Below, piece by piece: positions 1 to 10,017 of a stretch of DNA of 37,081 bases (positions are counted from its first letter, which is position 1; the number at the start of each line of letters is the position of its first letter). The notes under the pieces were generated by a model, which saw only the letters and a program-made list of their open reading frames with translations, was not told the DNA's origin and ran no database searches. This DNA is from Paulinella micropora (taxonomy: Eukaryota; Cercozoa; Imbricatea; Euglyphida). The position numbers and the translations under genes were made by a program. Where the stretch lies: assembly GCA_009731375.1 (NCBI GenBank), contig BJOX01000090.1:375422-412502 (forward strand), read 5' to 3'.

Positions 1-99
1 AGAGACTGACACGGGGGGGTGGAGGACCTCGAACAAGGGCATTGGAGGCTTATGTCCGTTGAGGATATGCCATTAGCTGCATCAGTACGCCTCAGATAT

Positions 100-101
<2 letters not shown>
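1..101. other. Non-repetitive island at window start
   Basis: About 100 bases of ordinary-complexity sequence before an ATT tract. On the plus strand one frame is open (VEDLEQGHWRLMSVEDMPLA). This vaguely recalls the C-terminal tail of non-LTR retrotransposon proteins, but it is too short to assign. It could equally be exon sequence of the plus-strand gene suggested by the following islands. Confidence 0.3.
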
Positions 102-158
<57 letters not shown>

Positions 159-258
159 CATCATCATTAATATTATAATTATTGTTGTTTTATTACTATC
201 ATCATCATCACCATCATCACCATCATCGTCACCATCATCACATCATCATTAGCAGCAG
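102..258. repeat. (TTA)n grading into (ATC)n trinucleotide tract
   Basis: A pure TTA run from about 102 to 158, then mixed ATT, TTG and ATC triplets up to the next island. It explains the poly-Ile and poly-Ser/His frames here; none is a gene. Confidence 0.95.
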
Positions 259-438
259 TGGCCGCGTATACGGCATGATTTTACGCTGGCCGTCTGCGCT
301 GGAGTTCGCAATCATTAGTATTAGTATCATCATGATGATTGTTATTACTAGGAGTAGCGATCGTGTGTACGGTGTGATATTACGCTGGCCCACAGCTGAC
401 GCGTTCGCACAGGCGCTTGTGCAAGCCAACGAAATCGA
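258..438 (+). CDS. Candidate exon fragments, two copies encoding RVYGxILRWP
   Basis: Two diverged copies, 266-309 and 365-408, lie 99 bases apart. Both encode the same peptide pattern on the plus strand: GRVYGMILRWPSALEFA and DRVYGVILRWPTADAFAQAL. The copies differ at many third positions (TAC GGC ATG against TAC GGT GTG), which suggests coding constraint. The second copy is longer and continues to QANEIE before a TC tract. Each copy follows an AG at the end of ATC/ATT repeats that could be a splice acceptor. The VY-G-x-x-L-x-WP pattern resembles the VYAxxLxWP strand in the C-terminal domain of GH29 alpha-L-fucosidases, but that rests on about ten residues. No donor site is evident. It is best read as part of an exon plus an upstream duplicate of its acceptor-proximal half. 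Confidence 0.35.
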
Positions 439-472
439 AGTCTCTCTCTCTCTCTCTCACTCTCTCTCTCTC

Positions 473-515
<43 letters not shown>

Positions 516-1075
516 CGTCTTCATCTTCATCTTTATCTTTATCCTCATCTTCATCTTCATTTTCTTCATTTCATCTTTCTTCATCTTCATCTTCATCTTC
601 ATCTTCATCTTCATCTTCATCTTCATCTTCATCTTCATCTTCATCTTCATTCTTCATCTTCATCTTCATCTTCATTCTTCATCTTCATCTTCATCTTCAT
701 GTTCATCTTCATCTTCATCATCATCTTCATCATCATCTTCATCATCATCTTCATCTTCTTCATCTTCTTCTTTTTCTTTTTCTTCTTCTTCTTCTTCTTC
801 TTCTTCTTCTTCTTCTTCTTCTTCTTCTTCTTCTTCTTCTTCTTCTTCTTCTTCTTCTTCTTCTTCTTCTTCTTCTTCTGCTTCTTTTCTTCTTTTCCTT
901 CTTTTCTTCTTCTTCTTCTTCTTCTTCTTCTTCTTCTTCTTCTTCTTCATCATCATCTTCTTCTTTTTCATCTTCTTCATCTTCTCCATCTTCTCCTCCT
1001 TATTCTCCTTATCCTCCTCCTTATCCTCCTCCTTATCCTCCTCCTCCTCCTCCTCCTCCTCCTCCTTTCCTTTCT
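439..1075. repeat. TC, TA, TTCATC, TTC and TCC microsatellite block
   Basis: In order: (TC)n 440-474, (TA)n 473-515, a hexanucleotide (TTCATC)n about 514-760, (TTC)n about 775-950 and (TCC)n about 995-1070. It is pyrimidine-rich on the plus strand and directly precedes a canonical acceptor at 1137. The Leu, Ser, Phe and Glu homopolymer frames here are artefacts of the repeat. Confidence 0.95.
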
Positions 1076-1137
1076 TTTTTCCCGTGGTTGAAAGAAAAAA
1101 AAAAGAAATACTTTTATTTTTCACTTTCTTTTTTGTA

Positions 1138-1196
1138 GGAATATGATTGGCGCTTTGACAACGGCGAGTATGCCCGTGCCGTCACATTTGCACACC
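1138..1196 (+). CDS. Candidate exon start after a strong plus-strand acceptor
   Basis: The plus strand has a textbook 3' splice site, CTTTCTTTTTTGTAG, followed by GAATATGATTGG. In the phase-0 frame the sequence reads EYDWRFDNGEYARAVTFAH before it runs into a TTC microsatellite. A second frame (NMIGALTTASMPVPSHLHT) is also open, so the phase is not certain. No donor follows, so the exon may be interrupted by the repeat or continue through it to the island at 1470. Product not recognised. Confidence 0.4.
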
Positions 1197-1462
1197 TTTC
1201 TTCTTCTTCTTCTTCTTCTTCTTCTTCTTCTTCTTCTTCTTCTTCTTCTTCTTCTTCTTCTTCTTCTTCTTCTTCTTCTTCTTTAACAAAAACAAAAACA
1301 AAATCCCCGTCGCTAGCCACATCCTCATCCTCACCATCCTTATCCCCATTCTTATTCTCATCATCCTCCTCCTCCTCCTTTTCCTCATCATCCTCTTCTT
1401 ATTCTTCCTCCTCCTCCTCCTCCTCCTCCTCCTCATCTCTGTCCTCATCCTCCTCGCTCTCC
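1197..1462. repeat. TTC and TCC/ATC trinucleotide tracts
   Basis: (TTC)n 1198-1282, then a short AAC-like stretch and a TCC/ATC block to about 1460. Pyrimidine-rich on the plus strand. Confidence 0.95.
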
Positions 1463-1544
1463 CAATCGCTGGCGTACATCTATCACCAAGAACAACACGG
1501 GGAAGAGTATCTGCTCTCTAACCAATGCCTGCACTACCCACAAG
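1463..1544 (+). CDS. Candidate exon end (CLHYPQ) with plus-strand donor
   Basis: The plus strand reads LAYIYHQEQHGEEYLLSNQC and then LHYPQ, ending CAAG at 1544 before GT (CAAG/GTCGCT). The donor is supported by a downstream partial copy at 1962-1993 (LSSKCLHYPQ, then CAAG/GTTACA). The copies agree up to the putative exon end and diverge right after the GT. One of the exon differences is synonymous in this frame (CCA against CCT). The acceptor is not clear: the exon may begin in the TCC block or be continuous with 1138-1196. Function unknown. It probably belongs with the other plus-strand islands to a gene convergent with the minus-strand gene. Confidence 0.4.
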
Positions 1545-1575
1545 GTCGCTACAGCCGGCTTCTGCGTTTGAAGGT

Positions 1576-1602
1576 GTTGTTGTTGTTGTTGTTGTTGTTG
1601 TT

Positions 1603-1637
<35 letters not shown>

Positions 1638-1659
1638 AGTTGTAGTTGTTATTGTTGTT

Positions 1660-1697
<38 letters not shown>

Positions 1698-1784
1698 AGT
1701 TGTTGTAGTAGTAGTAGTAGTAGTTGTTGTTGTTGTTGTTGTAGTTGTTGTTGTTGTAGTAGTAGCAGTAGTAGTAGTAGTAGC

Positions 1785-1824
<40 letters not shown>

Positions 1825-1826
1825 TC

Positions 1827-1872
<46 letters not shown>

Positions 1873-1873
1873 C

Positions 1874-1908
<35 letters not shown>

Positions 1909-1909
1909 C

Positions 1910-1961
<52 letters not shown>
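1576..1961. repeat. (GTT)n / (GTA)n tract between exon-end copies
   Basis: Alternating GTT and GTA triplet runs with rare interruptions fill the interval between the exon end at 1544 and its partial copy at 1962-1993. Confidence 0.95.
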
Positions 1962-2040
1962 GCTTTCCAGCAAATGCCTGCACTACCCTCAAGGTTACAT
2001 CAATCAGCTGTTATCGTAGAAGCTTTGGCAATGAGAGGAT
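1962..2040 (+). pseudogene. Donor-proximal copy of the CLHYPQ exon end
   Basis: Repeats 1512-1544 with changes: LSSKCLHYPQ against LSNQCLHYPQ, with the donor-like CAAG/GT kept. It lies downstream of the fuller copy, as expected for a tandem duplication that starts inside the exon. After the GT the similarity drops, apart from a shared GAAG. Confidence 0.45.
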
Positions 2041-2066
2041 GTGTGTGTGTGTGTGTGTGTGTGTGG

Positions 2067-2101
<35 letters not shown>

Positions 2102-2158
2102 TATGTGTGTGTGTTGNNNNNNNNNNNNNNNNNNNNNNNNNNNNNNNNNNNNNNNNNN
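2041..2158. repeat. (GT)n tract running into a 42-base assembly gap
   Basis: GT dinucleotides at 2041-2115, then N at 2117-2158. Confidence 0.95.
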
Positions 2159-2435
2159 TTATTCAAAGTATAACAAAAATCATGTTATTTATATCATACA
2201 AATATGTATGCATTTTTAGCGATTGGTTGGGGGGGTATGTCGCAGATGCAGGACAGCACTCGGGAGAGCATCCTATCTTTTTTTAATATACATATTGTAT
2301 CAAGTCTATACATGTTATTAGGCGATAGGTTGGCGGGCTTGTTCCAGACGCAGGACAGCGCTATACTACATTGCTATTGTATACATATTATATCATGTTC
2401 TACATGTGTGAGGCGATTGGTCAGCGGGTTTGTTG

Positions 2436-2606
<171 letters not shown>

Positions 2607-2720
2607 GATGCAGAATAGCATTCGCCAGCGCGGTTTTGTCCTATCATTTAAAATTGTAATATATATTGTTTTTATATACGTATTATATCACTATCTGTGT
2701 TTTCAGTTTGTTGCACGCGG

Positions 2721-2732
2721 TAGGTAGGTAGG

Positions 2733-2781
<49 letters not shown>

Positions 2782-2866
2782 TGATAGATTGATAGATTGA
2801 TAGATTGATAGATTGATAGATTGATAGATTGATAGATAGGCAGACAGATAGATAGATAGATAGATG
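2721..2866. repeat. (GTAG)n, (GATA)n and (GATT)n tract
   Basis: Tetranucleotide block joining directly to the 545-bp repeat at GATGAAATATCG, the same junction seen at 27529 and 28456. Confidence 0.95.
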
Positions 2867-3435
2867 AAATATCGACTAATGTCAGAAAAAAGGAGCTTCT
2901 GATTTCGTCAACCAGGAAGTCTGTGGGTAAAGTATTAACCCGATGCCCAGCTAAGCCGTGATGTTTGCACGGAAGGGACTGATACAGGCAATACCAAAGC
3001 TCCCTAGTACCAGGCGGGGCCAGGGCTCGTTCCATAAACGCCCCTTGCAGAACGAGCTCCCACCTCCATTACAGAGGGCCCAGTAAGCAGATGGAGTTTC
3101 GAGACTGTTCGACAGTCTAGTATAAACCGACAGAGCACTGTGGGTTTTATTCCGGGCTCAACAAGCGAGAAAGGGCACCCTGAGGGAACAGGATTGTGCT
3201 TCCCGTCGCTATTTCGGCATGTGACTTATGGGCGTATGGCTAGGCACACATAAGGCACCCCACCACGGGCCCAGCACACCCACACCATCCCCTAATTCTC
3301 TGTCTGTCGACAGATGGCACCCATTTCAAAAAACCAAGCCCAAGGGAGGGTCAGTGACACCTCAAGTGGCCTTGGTTCGCTCCGTGGAGTAAGTTATGAG
3401 ATCAACTGATGAAATATCGACTAATGTCAGAAATT
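2866..3435 (-). repeat. 545-bp repeat unit, full copy plus start of a second
   Basis: ATCGACTAAT occurs at 2871 and again at 3416, a period of 545. The second unit breaks off after about 20 bases into a GATA tract. The unit recurs at 27529, 28456, 29002 and 36278. Written on the minus strand it ends CGATATTTCATC followed by (TATC)n, like a retroposon tail. An AATAAA lies inside (minus strand GGAATAAAACC). A GGTTTTATTCC on the plus strand is a weak match to a Pol III B box, without a convincing A box. No protein domain is recognisable. Confidence 0.85.
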
Positions 3436-3461
3436 AGATAGATAGATAGATAGATAGATAT

Positions 3462-3503
<42 letters not shown>

Positions 3504-3614
3504 CACCAGATGTATATTGAAGCTCGCACGCTTGGACATTATTTGGAAGATAGGTAGGTAAGTAGATAGATAGATAGGTAGGTAGGTAGGTAGGTAGGTA
3601 GGTAGGTAGGTAGG

Positions 3615-3663
<49 letters not shown>

Positions 3664-3664
3664 C

Positions 3665-3706
<42 letters not shown>

Positions 3707-3708
3707 CA
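3436..3708. repeat. (GATA)n and (GTAG)n block
   Basis: Two tetranucleotide arrays (3434-3502 and 3549-3706) with a 45-base island between them, inside the satellite region. Confidence 0.95.
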
Positions 3709-3946
3709 GCACGCGCGAGAGCGGCTTCATCCTATTATTTCAAGTCATAATAAATTATATAATATATTACTATTATACACATGTTATATCATGTCGCTAC
3801 GTGTTGTCAGGCGATTGGTTGGCGGGTCTTATTTGAAAGTATAATATATTGCTATCATACTTTATGTTATATCATGTATCTATACGTGTTATCAGGTGAT
3901 AGGTTAGCGGTCTTCAATATTGCAGTCTATAATATGTTACTAATGT

Positions 3947-3947
<1 letters not shown>

Positions 3948-4010
<63 letters not shown>

Positions 4011-4096
4011 TATAATATCGATCGCGAGCTTAGCTCGTCCTATTATTTAAAAGTATAATATGTTACTCATGTATATACATACATACATACATACAA

Positions 4097-4161
<65 letters not shown>

Positions 4162-4165
4162 ATAT
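3948..4165. repeat. (TA)n and (CATA)n tracts inside satellite
   Basis: TA runs 3950-4018 and 4125-4162, with a (CATA)n run at 4076-4122. Each lies within the AT-rich half of a satellite monomer, suggesting expansion from its TATATT motif. Confidence 0.9.
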
Positions 4166-4697
4166 CATGTCGATATGTGTTGTCAGGTGATTGGTTGGCG
4201 GGTTTGTTGAACACGCAGCACAGGAATCGCGAGCGCGGCTTTTTTCTATGAAAGCATAATATATTACTATTATACTGCATATTAGATCTTATCTAAATGT
4301 GTGGTCGGCGATTGGTTGGCGGGCTTGTGGCAGACTTAGGACAGCACTCGCGAGCGCTGTTATTTGAAATCATAAAATAAAATTATTCTATATTAGATCA
4401 TATCTAAATGTGCTGTCAGGCGATTGGTTGGCGGGCTTGTCGCAGACGCAGGACAGCGCTTGCGAGCGCTATTATTTGAAATAATAAAATAAAACTATTA
4501 GACTACATATTAGATCATGTCTAAATGTGTTGTCAGGCGATTAGTTGGAGGGCTTGTCGCAGACTCAGCATTGCGCTCGCGAGCGCGGCTTGTTCCTATT
4601 ATTGAAATTATAATATATTACTATCATACTACGTATTAAATCATATCTAAATGTGTTGTCAGGCGATTGGTTGGCGGGCTTGTCACAGACGCAGGAC

Positions 4698-4713
4698 AGC
4701 GCTCGCGAGCGCT
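4698..4713. other. 16-base perfect palindrome in satellite monomer
   Basis: AGCGCTCGCGAGCGCT reads the same on both strands. The same site occurs with one or two changes in most monomers (4809-4823 lacks only the last match). It is the most GC-rich part of an otherwise AT-rich repeat. It could be a protein-binding site or a hairpin; nothing here distinguishes the two. Confidence 0.8.
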
Positions 4714-4835
4714 ATGATTTGAAATCATAAAATAAACTATTATATATTATTTCATATCTAAATGTGTTGTCAGGCGATTGGTTGGCGGGCCTGTCGCAGG
4801 CGCAGGACAGCGCTCGCGAGCGCGGCTTCGTACGA

Positions 4836-5011
4836 AAACACACACTGCAGCCAGCAAACTCTGAACTCCGAAAAAGTGATAAGTGATTAAACATCAAACT
4901 TGTATTGTTTAAGTTCCCAGCCAGTGTTTCCAATGGGCAATTTTGTTGTATGTATGTATGTATGTATGTATGTATATATATATATATGTAGATATACATA
5001 TATATATATAC

Positions 5012-5044
<33 letters not shown>

Positions 5045-5460
5045 ATATGTTTATATAAGCAGACTTCACAGAACGAAGAATTCAACAATATCAATAATGA
5101 GGACAATTCCCGCTAGTCCAAACTACCGTAAAAGATGTACTCATGTAACGCACGGATATTGGTAAAAAAGGGTAATGGTAAAAAACTGGTGCCACCAGTA
5201 CCAGAACAAGTATTAAACTTGAATTCACTGCATTAATAACTACTCGGTGGCATTAGTAATACTAATAACCGTAACAACTACTACCACTGCAACGGATAAT
5301 GAAGTAATAGTGGACATAACTGAGGAGAAAGGGCCTAATTAATATCCAATCAGTGTAGCGGTTGCGGCAGAGGGGGGAAAAAATTGTCTCAACCAAAACC
5401 TCAACCCAACCTCAACCGCACCAGAAATTTATCTAGTGGTCCACTCTACTGTGCGTAAAA
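4836..5460. other. Low-repeat intergenic stretch
   Basis: Apart from a TATG/TA tract at 4948-5045 this is ordinary AT-rich sequence. No open frame above 60 codons has non-repeat character and no splice pair stands out. It lies between the plus-strand islands (ending near 2000) and the stop of the minus-strand gene (6760), so it is probably intergenic or 3' flanking. Confidence 0.6.
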
Positions 5461-5640
5461 AAGAATGAAAAAAAGAAAAAAAAAAAAAAAAAAAAAATAA
5501 AAAAAAAAAAATNNNNNNNNNNAAAAAGAAAAAAAAAAAAAAAAAAAAACTTGAAAAAAAAAATTCCTGTATTAAGTACTGATTAACATCGGATTATTAC
5601 ATAATAATATTAATATTATATAATAATAATAATAAAGAAA
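5461..5640. repeat. Poly(A) tract with 10-base gap, then AAT repeats
   Basis: A-rich from 5461 to 5565 with N at 5513-5522, then mixed TTATT/AATAAT to 5635. It could be the A-tail of an unrecognised retroposon, but no upstream element is visible. Confidence 0.8.
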
Positions 5641-5680
5641 AAACAGTGTTTGCGTAAAAAAACAAAGGGAAAGAATCTGG

Positions 5681-5687
<7 letters not shown>

Positions 5688-5713
<26 letters not shown>

Positions 5714-5808
5714 GGAATCTATCTTAGATAGATAGAATCTATCTTAGATAGTGAGATAGATAGATAGATAGATAGAGGTGATAGATAGATAGATAGATAG
5801 ATAGATAG
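5688..5808. repeat. (GATA)n with short inverted CTATCT interruptions
   Basis: GATA tract interrupted twice by GGAATCTATCTTAGATAG, which makes short self-complementary segments. Confidence 0.9.
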
Positions 5809-6141
5809 CGTCAGTGGCCCTTGGCACGGCGGTGATGAAGGCTTCCGGCCGCCCCGACGGCGTTGATCTGGACCGTCACTAGCACGGCGGTCACGGTGAT
5901 GAAGGCTTCCGGCCGGCGGCGTTGTTCAACAGCTGTTACAGTGAACAACTATCCAACTTGTATTATAGAATGAGGAATACCTAACGTAGAAGGGACTCCG
6001 TACTCTCCAAGCCAAGGATAACCGACAGACCGGAACATCGGGTAATGCCATTATATACCGGGTGGGCCGGCCGCTCATACAGCGGCTCGGAATCGTCAGC
6101 TTACGATGATCATGATGGTGATGAAGATGATGACGACTTAC
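5809..6141. other. GC-rich island with an imperfect 56-base duplication
   Basis: GTGATGAAGGCTTCCGGCCG occurs twice, near 5839-5858 and 5895-5914. On the minus strand a frame reads through (FITVTAVLVTVQINAV), hydrophobic but without supporting splice sites or a start. The remainder to 6141 is unique, ending in GATGAT-type repeats. No gene is assigned. Confidence 0.4.
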
Positions 6142-6174
6142 TCGTTTCAATAGAACTTCATAGATGAGGGTCAC
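6142..6174 (-). CDS. Possible 33-base micro-exon (VTLIYEVLLKR)
   Basis: On the minus strand AAGGCAG precedes GTGACC, and GAAACGA precedes GTAAGTC, a strong donor. The 11 codons between read VTLIYEVLLKR in phase 0. The acceptor has a poor pyrimidine tract. It lies 3' of the stop codon at 6760-6762, so it could only be used in an alternative form that skips the terminal exon. It may be chance. Confidence 0.2.
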
Positions 6175-6392
6175 CTGCCTTACTTATTTTCTCCTGTAGT
6201 CTGTTTCCTTATCACATGAATGATTCCCTATGATTGATTGGATTGCTTTTGTTATTAATATATTCAAGTTTTTACTGATGTCAGTCTTTGGGTAGAATTT
6301 CTTTACGCAATTATCACTCTTTTAAGACTCGTGACCGGTAGTGATGCGAATAAATTAAATTAGATTCATTATTAGTACACAAGTACTGCAAG

Positions 6393-6437
<45 letters not shown>

Positions 6438-6690
6438 CATTTCTCGCAGAGAATCAAGTGTTCGTTGGTGCTCTAGAACTAGTGGTAGAAGCAGTAGATA
6501 CTGTGTGGTGGTGGTGGTGGTGGTGGTGATGATGATGATGATAACGATGACGACGACCATCACAACCGTGACAAATGACAAATTTTGACGATGATGACAA
6601 TAATGACGATGATGGCGATGATGCGCGGTGACAAACGATGCTGGCGATGATGAAGTCGTCGACCGCTCTTAAAGATCACCGTCGCTGTTT
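6175..6690. other. AT-rich unique stretch with GA and GTG/GATGAC repeats
   Basis: Unique sequence 6175-6397, (GA)n 6398-6434, a 70-base island, (GTG)n/(ATG)n 6505-6545 and degenerate GATGAC to about 6680. It probably includes the 3' untranslated region and downstream flank of the minus-strand gene. No AATAAA was seen at a convincing distance from the stop. Confidence 0.5.
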
Positions 6691-6759
6691 TGCTAAGAAA
6701 TTTTAGTCCAAAATCACCTTCATATCATCTTTGCTGCCTTGACCTGCTGTGGTTGTCTG

Positions 6760-6855
6760 CTACAACTCGTCGTCGCCGTCCATTATGGCGCCGGGAGTGT
6801 GGATCGCTCCCTGCGCACCCTTCGGTGCACCCCTCTGTGAGCCTCCCGACGCAGG
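6760..6855 (-). CDS. E12: terminal coding exon, ends MDGDDEL stop
   Basis: On the minus strand GTGTGTTTTCCGCAG is a good acceptor. It is followed by 31 codons and TAG (complement of 6760-6762). The peptide begins PASGGSQRGAPKG, is rich in Gly, Ala and Gln, and ends MDGDDEL. The acidic C-terminus fits the acidic cytoplasmic-type exons E10 and E11, and all three are phase 0. An upstream partial copy at 6923-6952 repeats the acceptor (GTGTTTCAG) and the first codons as PAAGSSPHIP, then breaks off into GTAG repeats. No domain is recognised. The stop and acceptor are seen directly; joining it to E11 is inferred from phase and spacing. Confidence 0.55.
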   Translation of the reverse strand, partial: PASGGSQRGAPKGAQGAIHTPGAIMDGDDEL

Positions 6856-6871
6856 CTGCGGAAAACACACG

Positions 6872-6952
6872 GGCAGGTAGGTAGGTAGGTAGGTAGCTAG
6901 GTAGGTAGGTAGGTAGATAGGTTGGTATGTGCGGTGAGCTGCCTGCCGCAGG
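6872..6952 (-). pseudogene. Acceptor-proximal copy of E12 plus GTAG tract
   Basis: 6923-6952 on the minus strand repeats the E12 acceptor and ten codons (PAAGSSPHIP against PASGGSQRGA). The GTAG tract at 6876-6930 separates it from the intact exon, so the copy lies upstream in transcription order. Confidence 0.55.
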
Positions 6953-6957
6953 CTGAA

Positions 6958-7365
<408 letters not shown>

Positions 7366-7425
7366 AGATGCACGTACCGCTTCGTTGCTGAGAGCGATAC
7401 AAACATGTACTGCTCATTGATAAAT
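7366..7425 (-). pseudogene. Diverged exon-end island encoding QYMFVSLSATKR
   Basis: The minus strand reads EQYMFVSLSATKR and then GTACGTGC, a donor-like sequence. It is related to the E11 exon end (SYMFVNDKASDE before GTAACG) and sits beyond the E11 donor array. It may be an older duplicate or a separate exon for a tyrosine-containing cytoplasmic segment. Confidence 0.35.
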
Positions 7426-8121
7426 AGATAGATAGATATGTAGGTAGGTAGGTAGGTAGGTAGGTAGGTAGGTAGGTAGATAGGTAGGTAGGTAGGTAGG
7501 TAGGTAGGTAGGTAGGCATGTAGGTATATGTTCTAGGGAGATAGGTATGACATTACTAGGTAGGTGATAGGGATGATATGGTATGATGTTACCTCGTCCG
7601 AGGCTTTGTCATTGACGAACATGTTTTGGTCATTGATAAATAGATAGATATGTAGGTAAGTAGGTAGGAAGGTAGGTAGGTAGGTAGGTAGGTAGGTAGG
7701 TAGGTAGGTAGGTAGGTATAGGTTCTAGGGAGATAGGTATGACATTACTAGGTAGGTTCTACGGAGATAGGTATGATGTTACCTCGTCCGAGGCTTTGTC
7801 ATTGACGAACATGTACTGGTCATTGATAGATAGATAGATATGTAGGTAAGTAGGTAGGTAGGTAGGTAGGTAGGTATAGGTTCTAGGGAGATAGGTATAA
7901 CATTACTAGGTAGGTTCTAGGGAGATAGGTATGATGTTACCTCGTCAGAGGCTTTGTAATTGACGAACATGTTTTGGTCATTGATAGATAGATAGATATG
8001 TAGGTAGGTAGGTAGGTAGGTAGGTAGGTAGGCAGGTAGGTAGGTAGGAAGGTAGGTAGGTTCTAGGGAGGTATGATGTTACCTCGTCCGAGGCTTTGTC
8101 TGACAACATGTACTGGTCATT

Positions 8122-8190
<69 letters not shown>

Positions 8191-8607
8191 GTAGGTAGGT
8201 AGGTAGGTAGGTAGGTAGGTAGGTAGGTTCTAGGGAGATAGGTATGACATTACTAGGTAGGTGATAGGGATGATAGGTATGATGTTACCAAGTCCGAGGC
8301 TTTGTCTGACACGAAAATGTACTGGTCATTGATAGATAGATAGATAGATATGTAGGCAGGTAGGTAGGTAGGTAGGTAGGTAGGTAGGTAGGTATAGGTT
8401 CTAGGGAGATAGGTACGACATTACTAGGTAGGTGATAGGGATGATAGGTACGACGTGACCTCGTCCGAGGCTTTGTCTGACACGAACATGTACTGGTCAT
8501 TGATAGATAGATAGGTATGTAGGTATGTAGGTAGGTAGGCAGGTAGGCAGGTAGGTAGGTAGGTAGGTAGGTAGGTAGGTAGGTAGGTAGGTTCTAGGGA
8601 GATAGGT
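7426..8607 (-). repeat. Minisatellite of six E11 exon-end copies with GTAG/GATA spacers
   Basis: Six copies begin (plus strand) at 7585, 7775, 7933, 8075, 8281 and 8452, spaced 142 to 206. On the minus strand each reads like DQYMFVNDKASDE followed by GTAAC, that is the last codons and donor of E11. Copies 4 to 6 carry small indels. A second conserved block, TTCTAGGGAGATAGGTATGA, belongs to the intron side. All lie downstream of E11 in transcription order. Confidence 0.8.
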
Positions 8608-8608
8608 A

Positions 8609-8658
<50 letters not shown>
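8608..8658. repeat. (CTAT)n tract
   Basis: CTAT run on the plus strand immediately 5' of the retroposon-like element. Confidence 0.95.
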
Positions 8659-8659
<1 letters not shown>

Positions 8660-9238
8660 GCCTCCTCGAAAAGAAGAGTCCAAAAGTGCACGTCCATCCG
8701 GACTATAAGTCACAACCCGGAATTGTCAACCCGGATTCCACCCACAGTGTTGACGCCGAGACATACTCTCATTTCGTCCAAGAAGTGCCCCGAAAGAACC
8801 AATCGAAAGAAGAAAGCACCTGATTTTGCCATCAACACCAAGCGTATGGAAAGACATTGAAGAAGAACTCCAATCCGCCCTCCCTCTCATCCTCCCCTTA
8901 TCTCTCATCCTGCATTCCGTCATAGCCGTCCAGTGTTGCATAGCCCGGGCTAGGTCCCTTCGGGGGTTTAGGCCTTTACACAATGTCATCATTGTAGCTT
9001 GCGCAAGCTTACGGTGCTCAAAACACTTGGACTAACGGCTTCCTTTTCTTTCTCTTCTTCCTTATCCTCCCACTCTCCATTCCTAGATTGCCTTTTTCTT
9101 CAACGTCCTTCCTCCTCTTCTTTTTCCAGAACACAGTCTACCCGTGATTCCCATCCCGGACACATGCACAGTACACAAATTATTGTTTGATGTGAAACTG
9201 CGTTCCTTTGCAAGGACTACATTCCTTTGCGACATCTC
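8659..9238 (+). mobile_element. Retroposon-like element, 3' end with (TATC)n tail
   Basis: About 580 bases of non-repetitive sequence ending TTTGCGACATCTCATC followed by (TATC)n. Parts recur in reverse complement at 15678-15926 and 16196-16313, each with the same 3' junction but different 5' ends, the usual mark of target-primed, 5'-truncated retroposition. A 69-codon open frame (8826-9035) begins MPSTPSVWKDIEEELQ and has no recognisable domain. A pyrimidine-rich stretch follows at 9040-9130. No reverse transcriptase motif is visible, so this would be the 3' portion of a LINE or a SINE. Confidence 0.6.
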
Positions 9239-9281
<43 letters not shown>

Positions 9282-9300
9282 GATCTATCTATCTATCGAT
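9239..9300. repeat. (TATC)n tail tract
   Basis: CTAT/CGAT run that serves as tail of the element at 8659-9238 and abuts the E11 donor side. Confidence 0.9.
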
Positions 9301-9311
9301 CTTGACGTTAC

Positions 9312-9392
9312 CTCGTCCGAGGCTTTGTCATTAACGAACATGTACGAGTCATCCGCCTCATCATCCGATTTCACCGCGACAGGACTCGGCGC
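9312..9392 (-). CDS. E11: acidic cytoplasmic-type exon with SYMFV
   Basis: Minus-strand exon of exactly 27 codons, phase 0 at both ends. A GT repeat ending GATAG precedes GCGCCGAGTCC, and GACGAG precedes GTAACG, a good donor. The peptide starts APSPVAVK and continues SDDEADDSYMFVNDKASDE, strongly acidic with one tyrosine in a Y-M-F-V context. That could serve as an endocytic YxxPhi or SH2-type motif if cytosolic (inference). Six copies of its 3' half with intact GTAAC lie downstream at 7585-8505, which supports the donor assignment. Family not recognised. Confidence 0.6.
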
Positions 9393-9500
9393 CTATCACA
9401 CACACACACATACACACACACACATATATACATATATACATATATATATATATTATATATATGTATATATATATATACACACACACATGTATATACACAC
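9393..9500. repeat. CA and TA tract upstream of E11
   Basis: (CA)n 9399-9424, TA-rich 9425-9476, then CA again. On the minus strand this is the GT-rich sequence before the E11 acceptor. Confidence 0.9.
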
Positions 9501-9980
9501 ACACACACTTAATAGACAGGTAGATAGACGGACAGACAAACAGACAGGTAGGTAGGTATGAAGGAACATGTACACACACGCACACATACACACATAATAG
9601 ACAGATAGATAGAGACCGACAGACAGACAGGTAGGTAGGTATGAAGGAACATGTACACACACACACACACTTAATAGACAGGTAGATAGACGGACAGACA
9701 GACAGACAGAAAGGTAGGTATGAAGGAACATGTACACACACACACACATACACACACACTTAATAGACAGGTAGATGGACGGACAGACAGACAGACAGGC
9801 AGGCAGGTATGAAGGAACATGCACACACACACACGCACATAATAGACAGATAGATAGACGGACAGACAAACAGACAGGTAGGTAGGTATGAAGGATTATG
9901 TACACACACATACACACTTAATAGACAGGTAGATAGACGGACAGACAGACAGACAGGCAGGCAGGTATGAAGGAACATGT

Positions 9981-10017
<37 letters not shown>

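Noticed and set aside
2703-3035. Minus-strand frame MERALAPPGTRELWYCLYQS in the 545-bp repeat as a gene
   Set aside because: The frame recurs only because the repeat recurs, it runs straight into GATA sequence, and it has no recognisable domain.
2866-3435. Functional tRNA or 5S rRNA gene in the 545-bp repeat
   Set aside because: A GGTTTTATTCC resembles a B box, but no A box at a proper distance, no cloverleaf and no 5S similarity could be found by eye.
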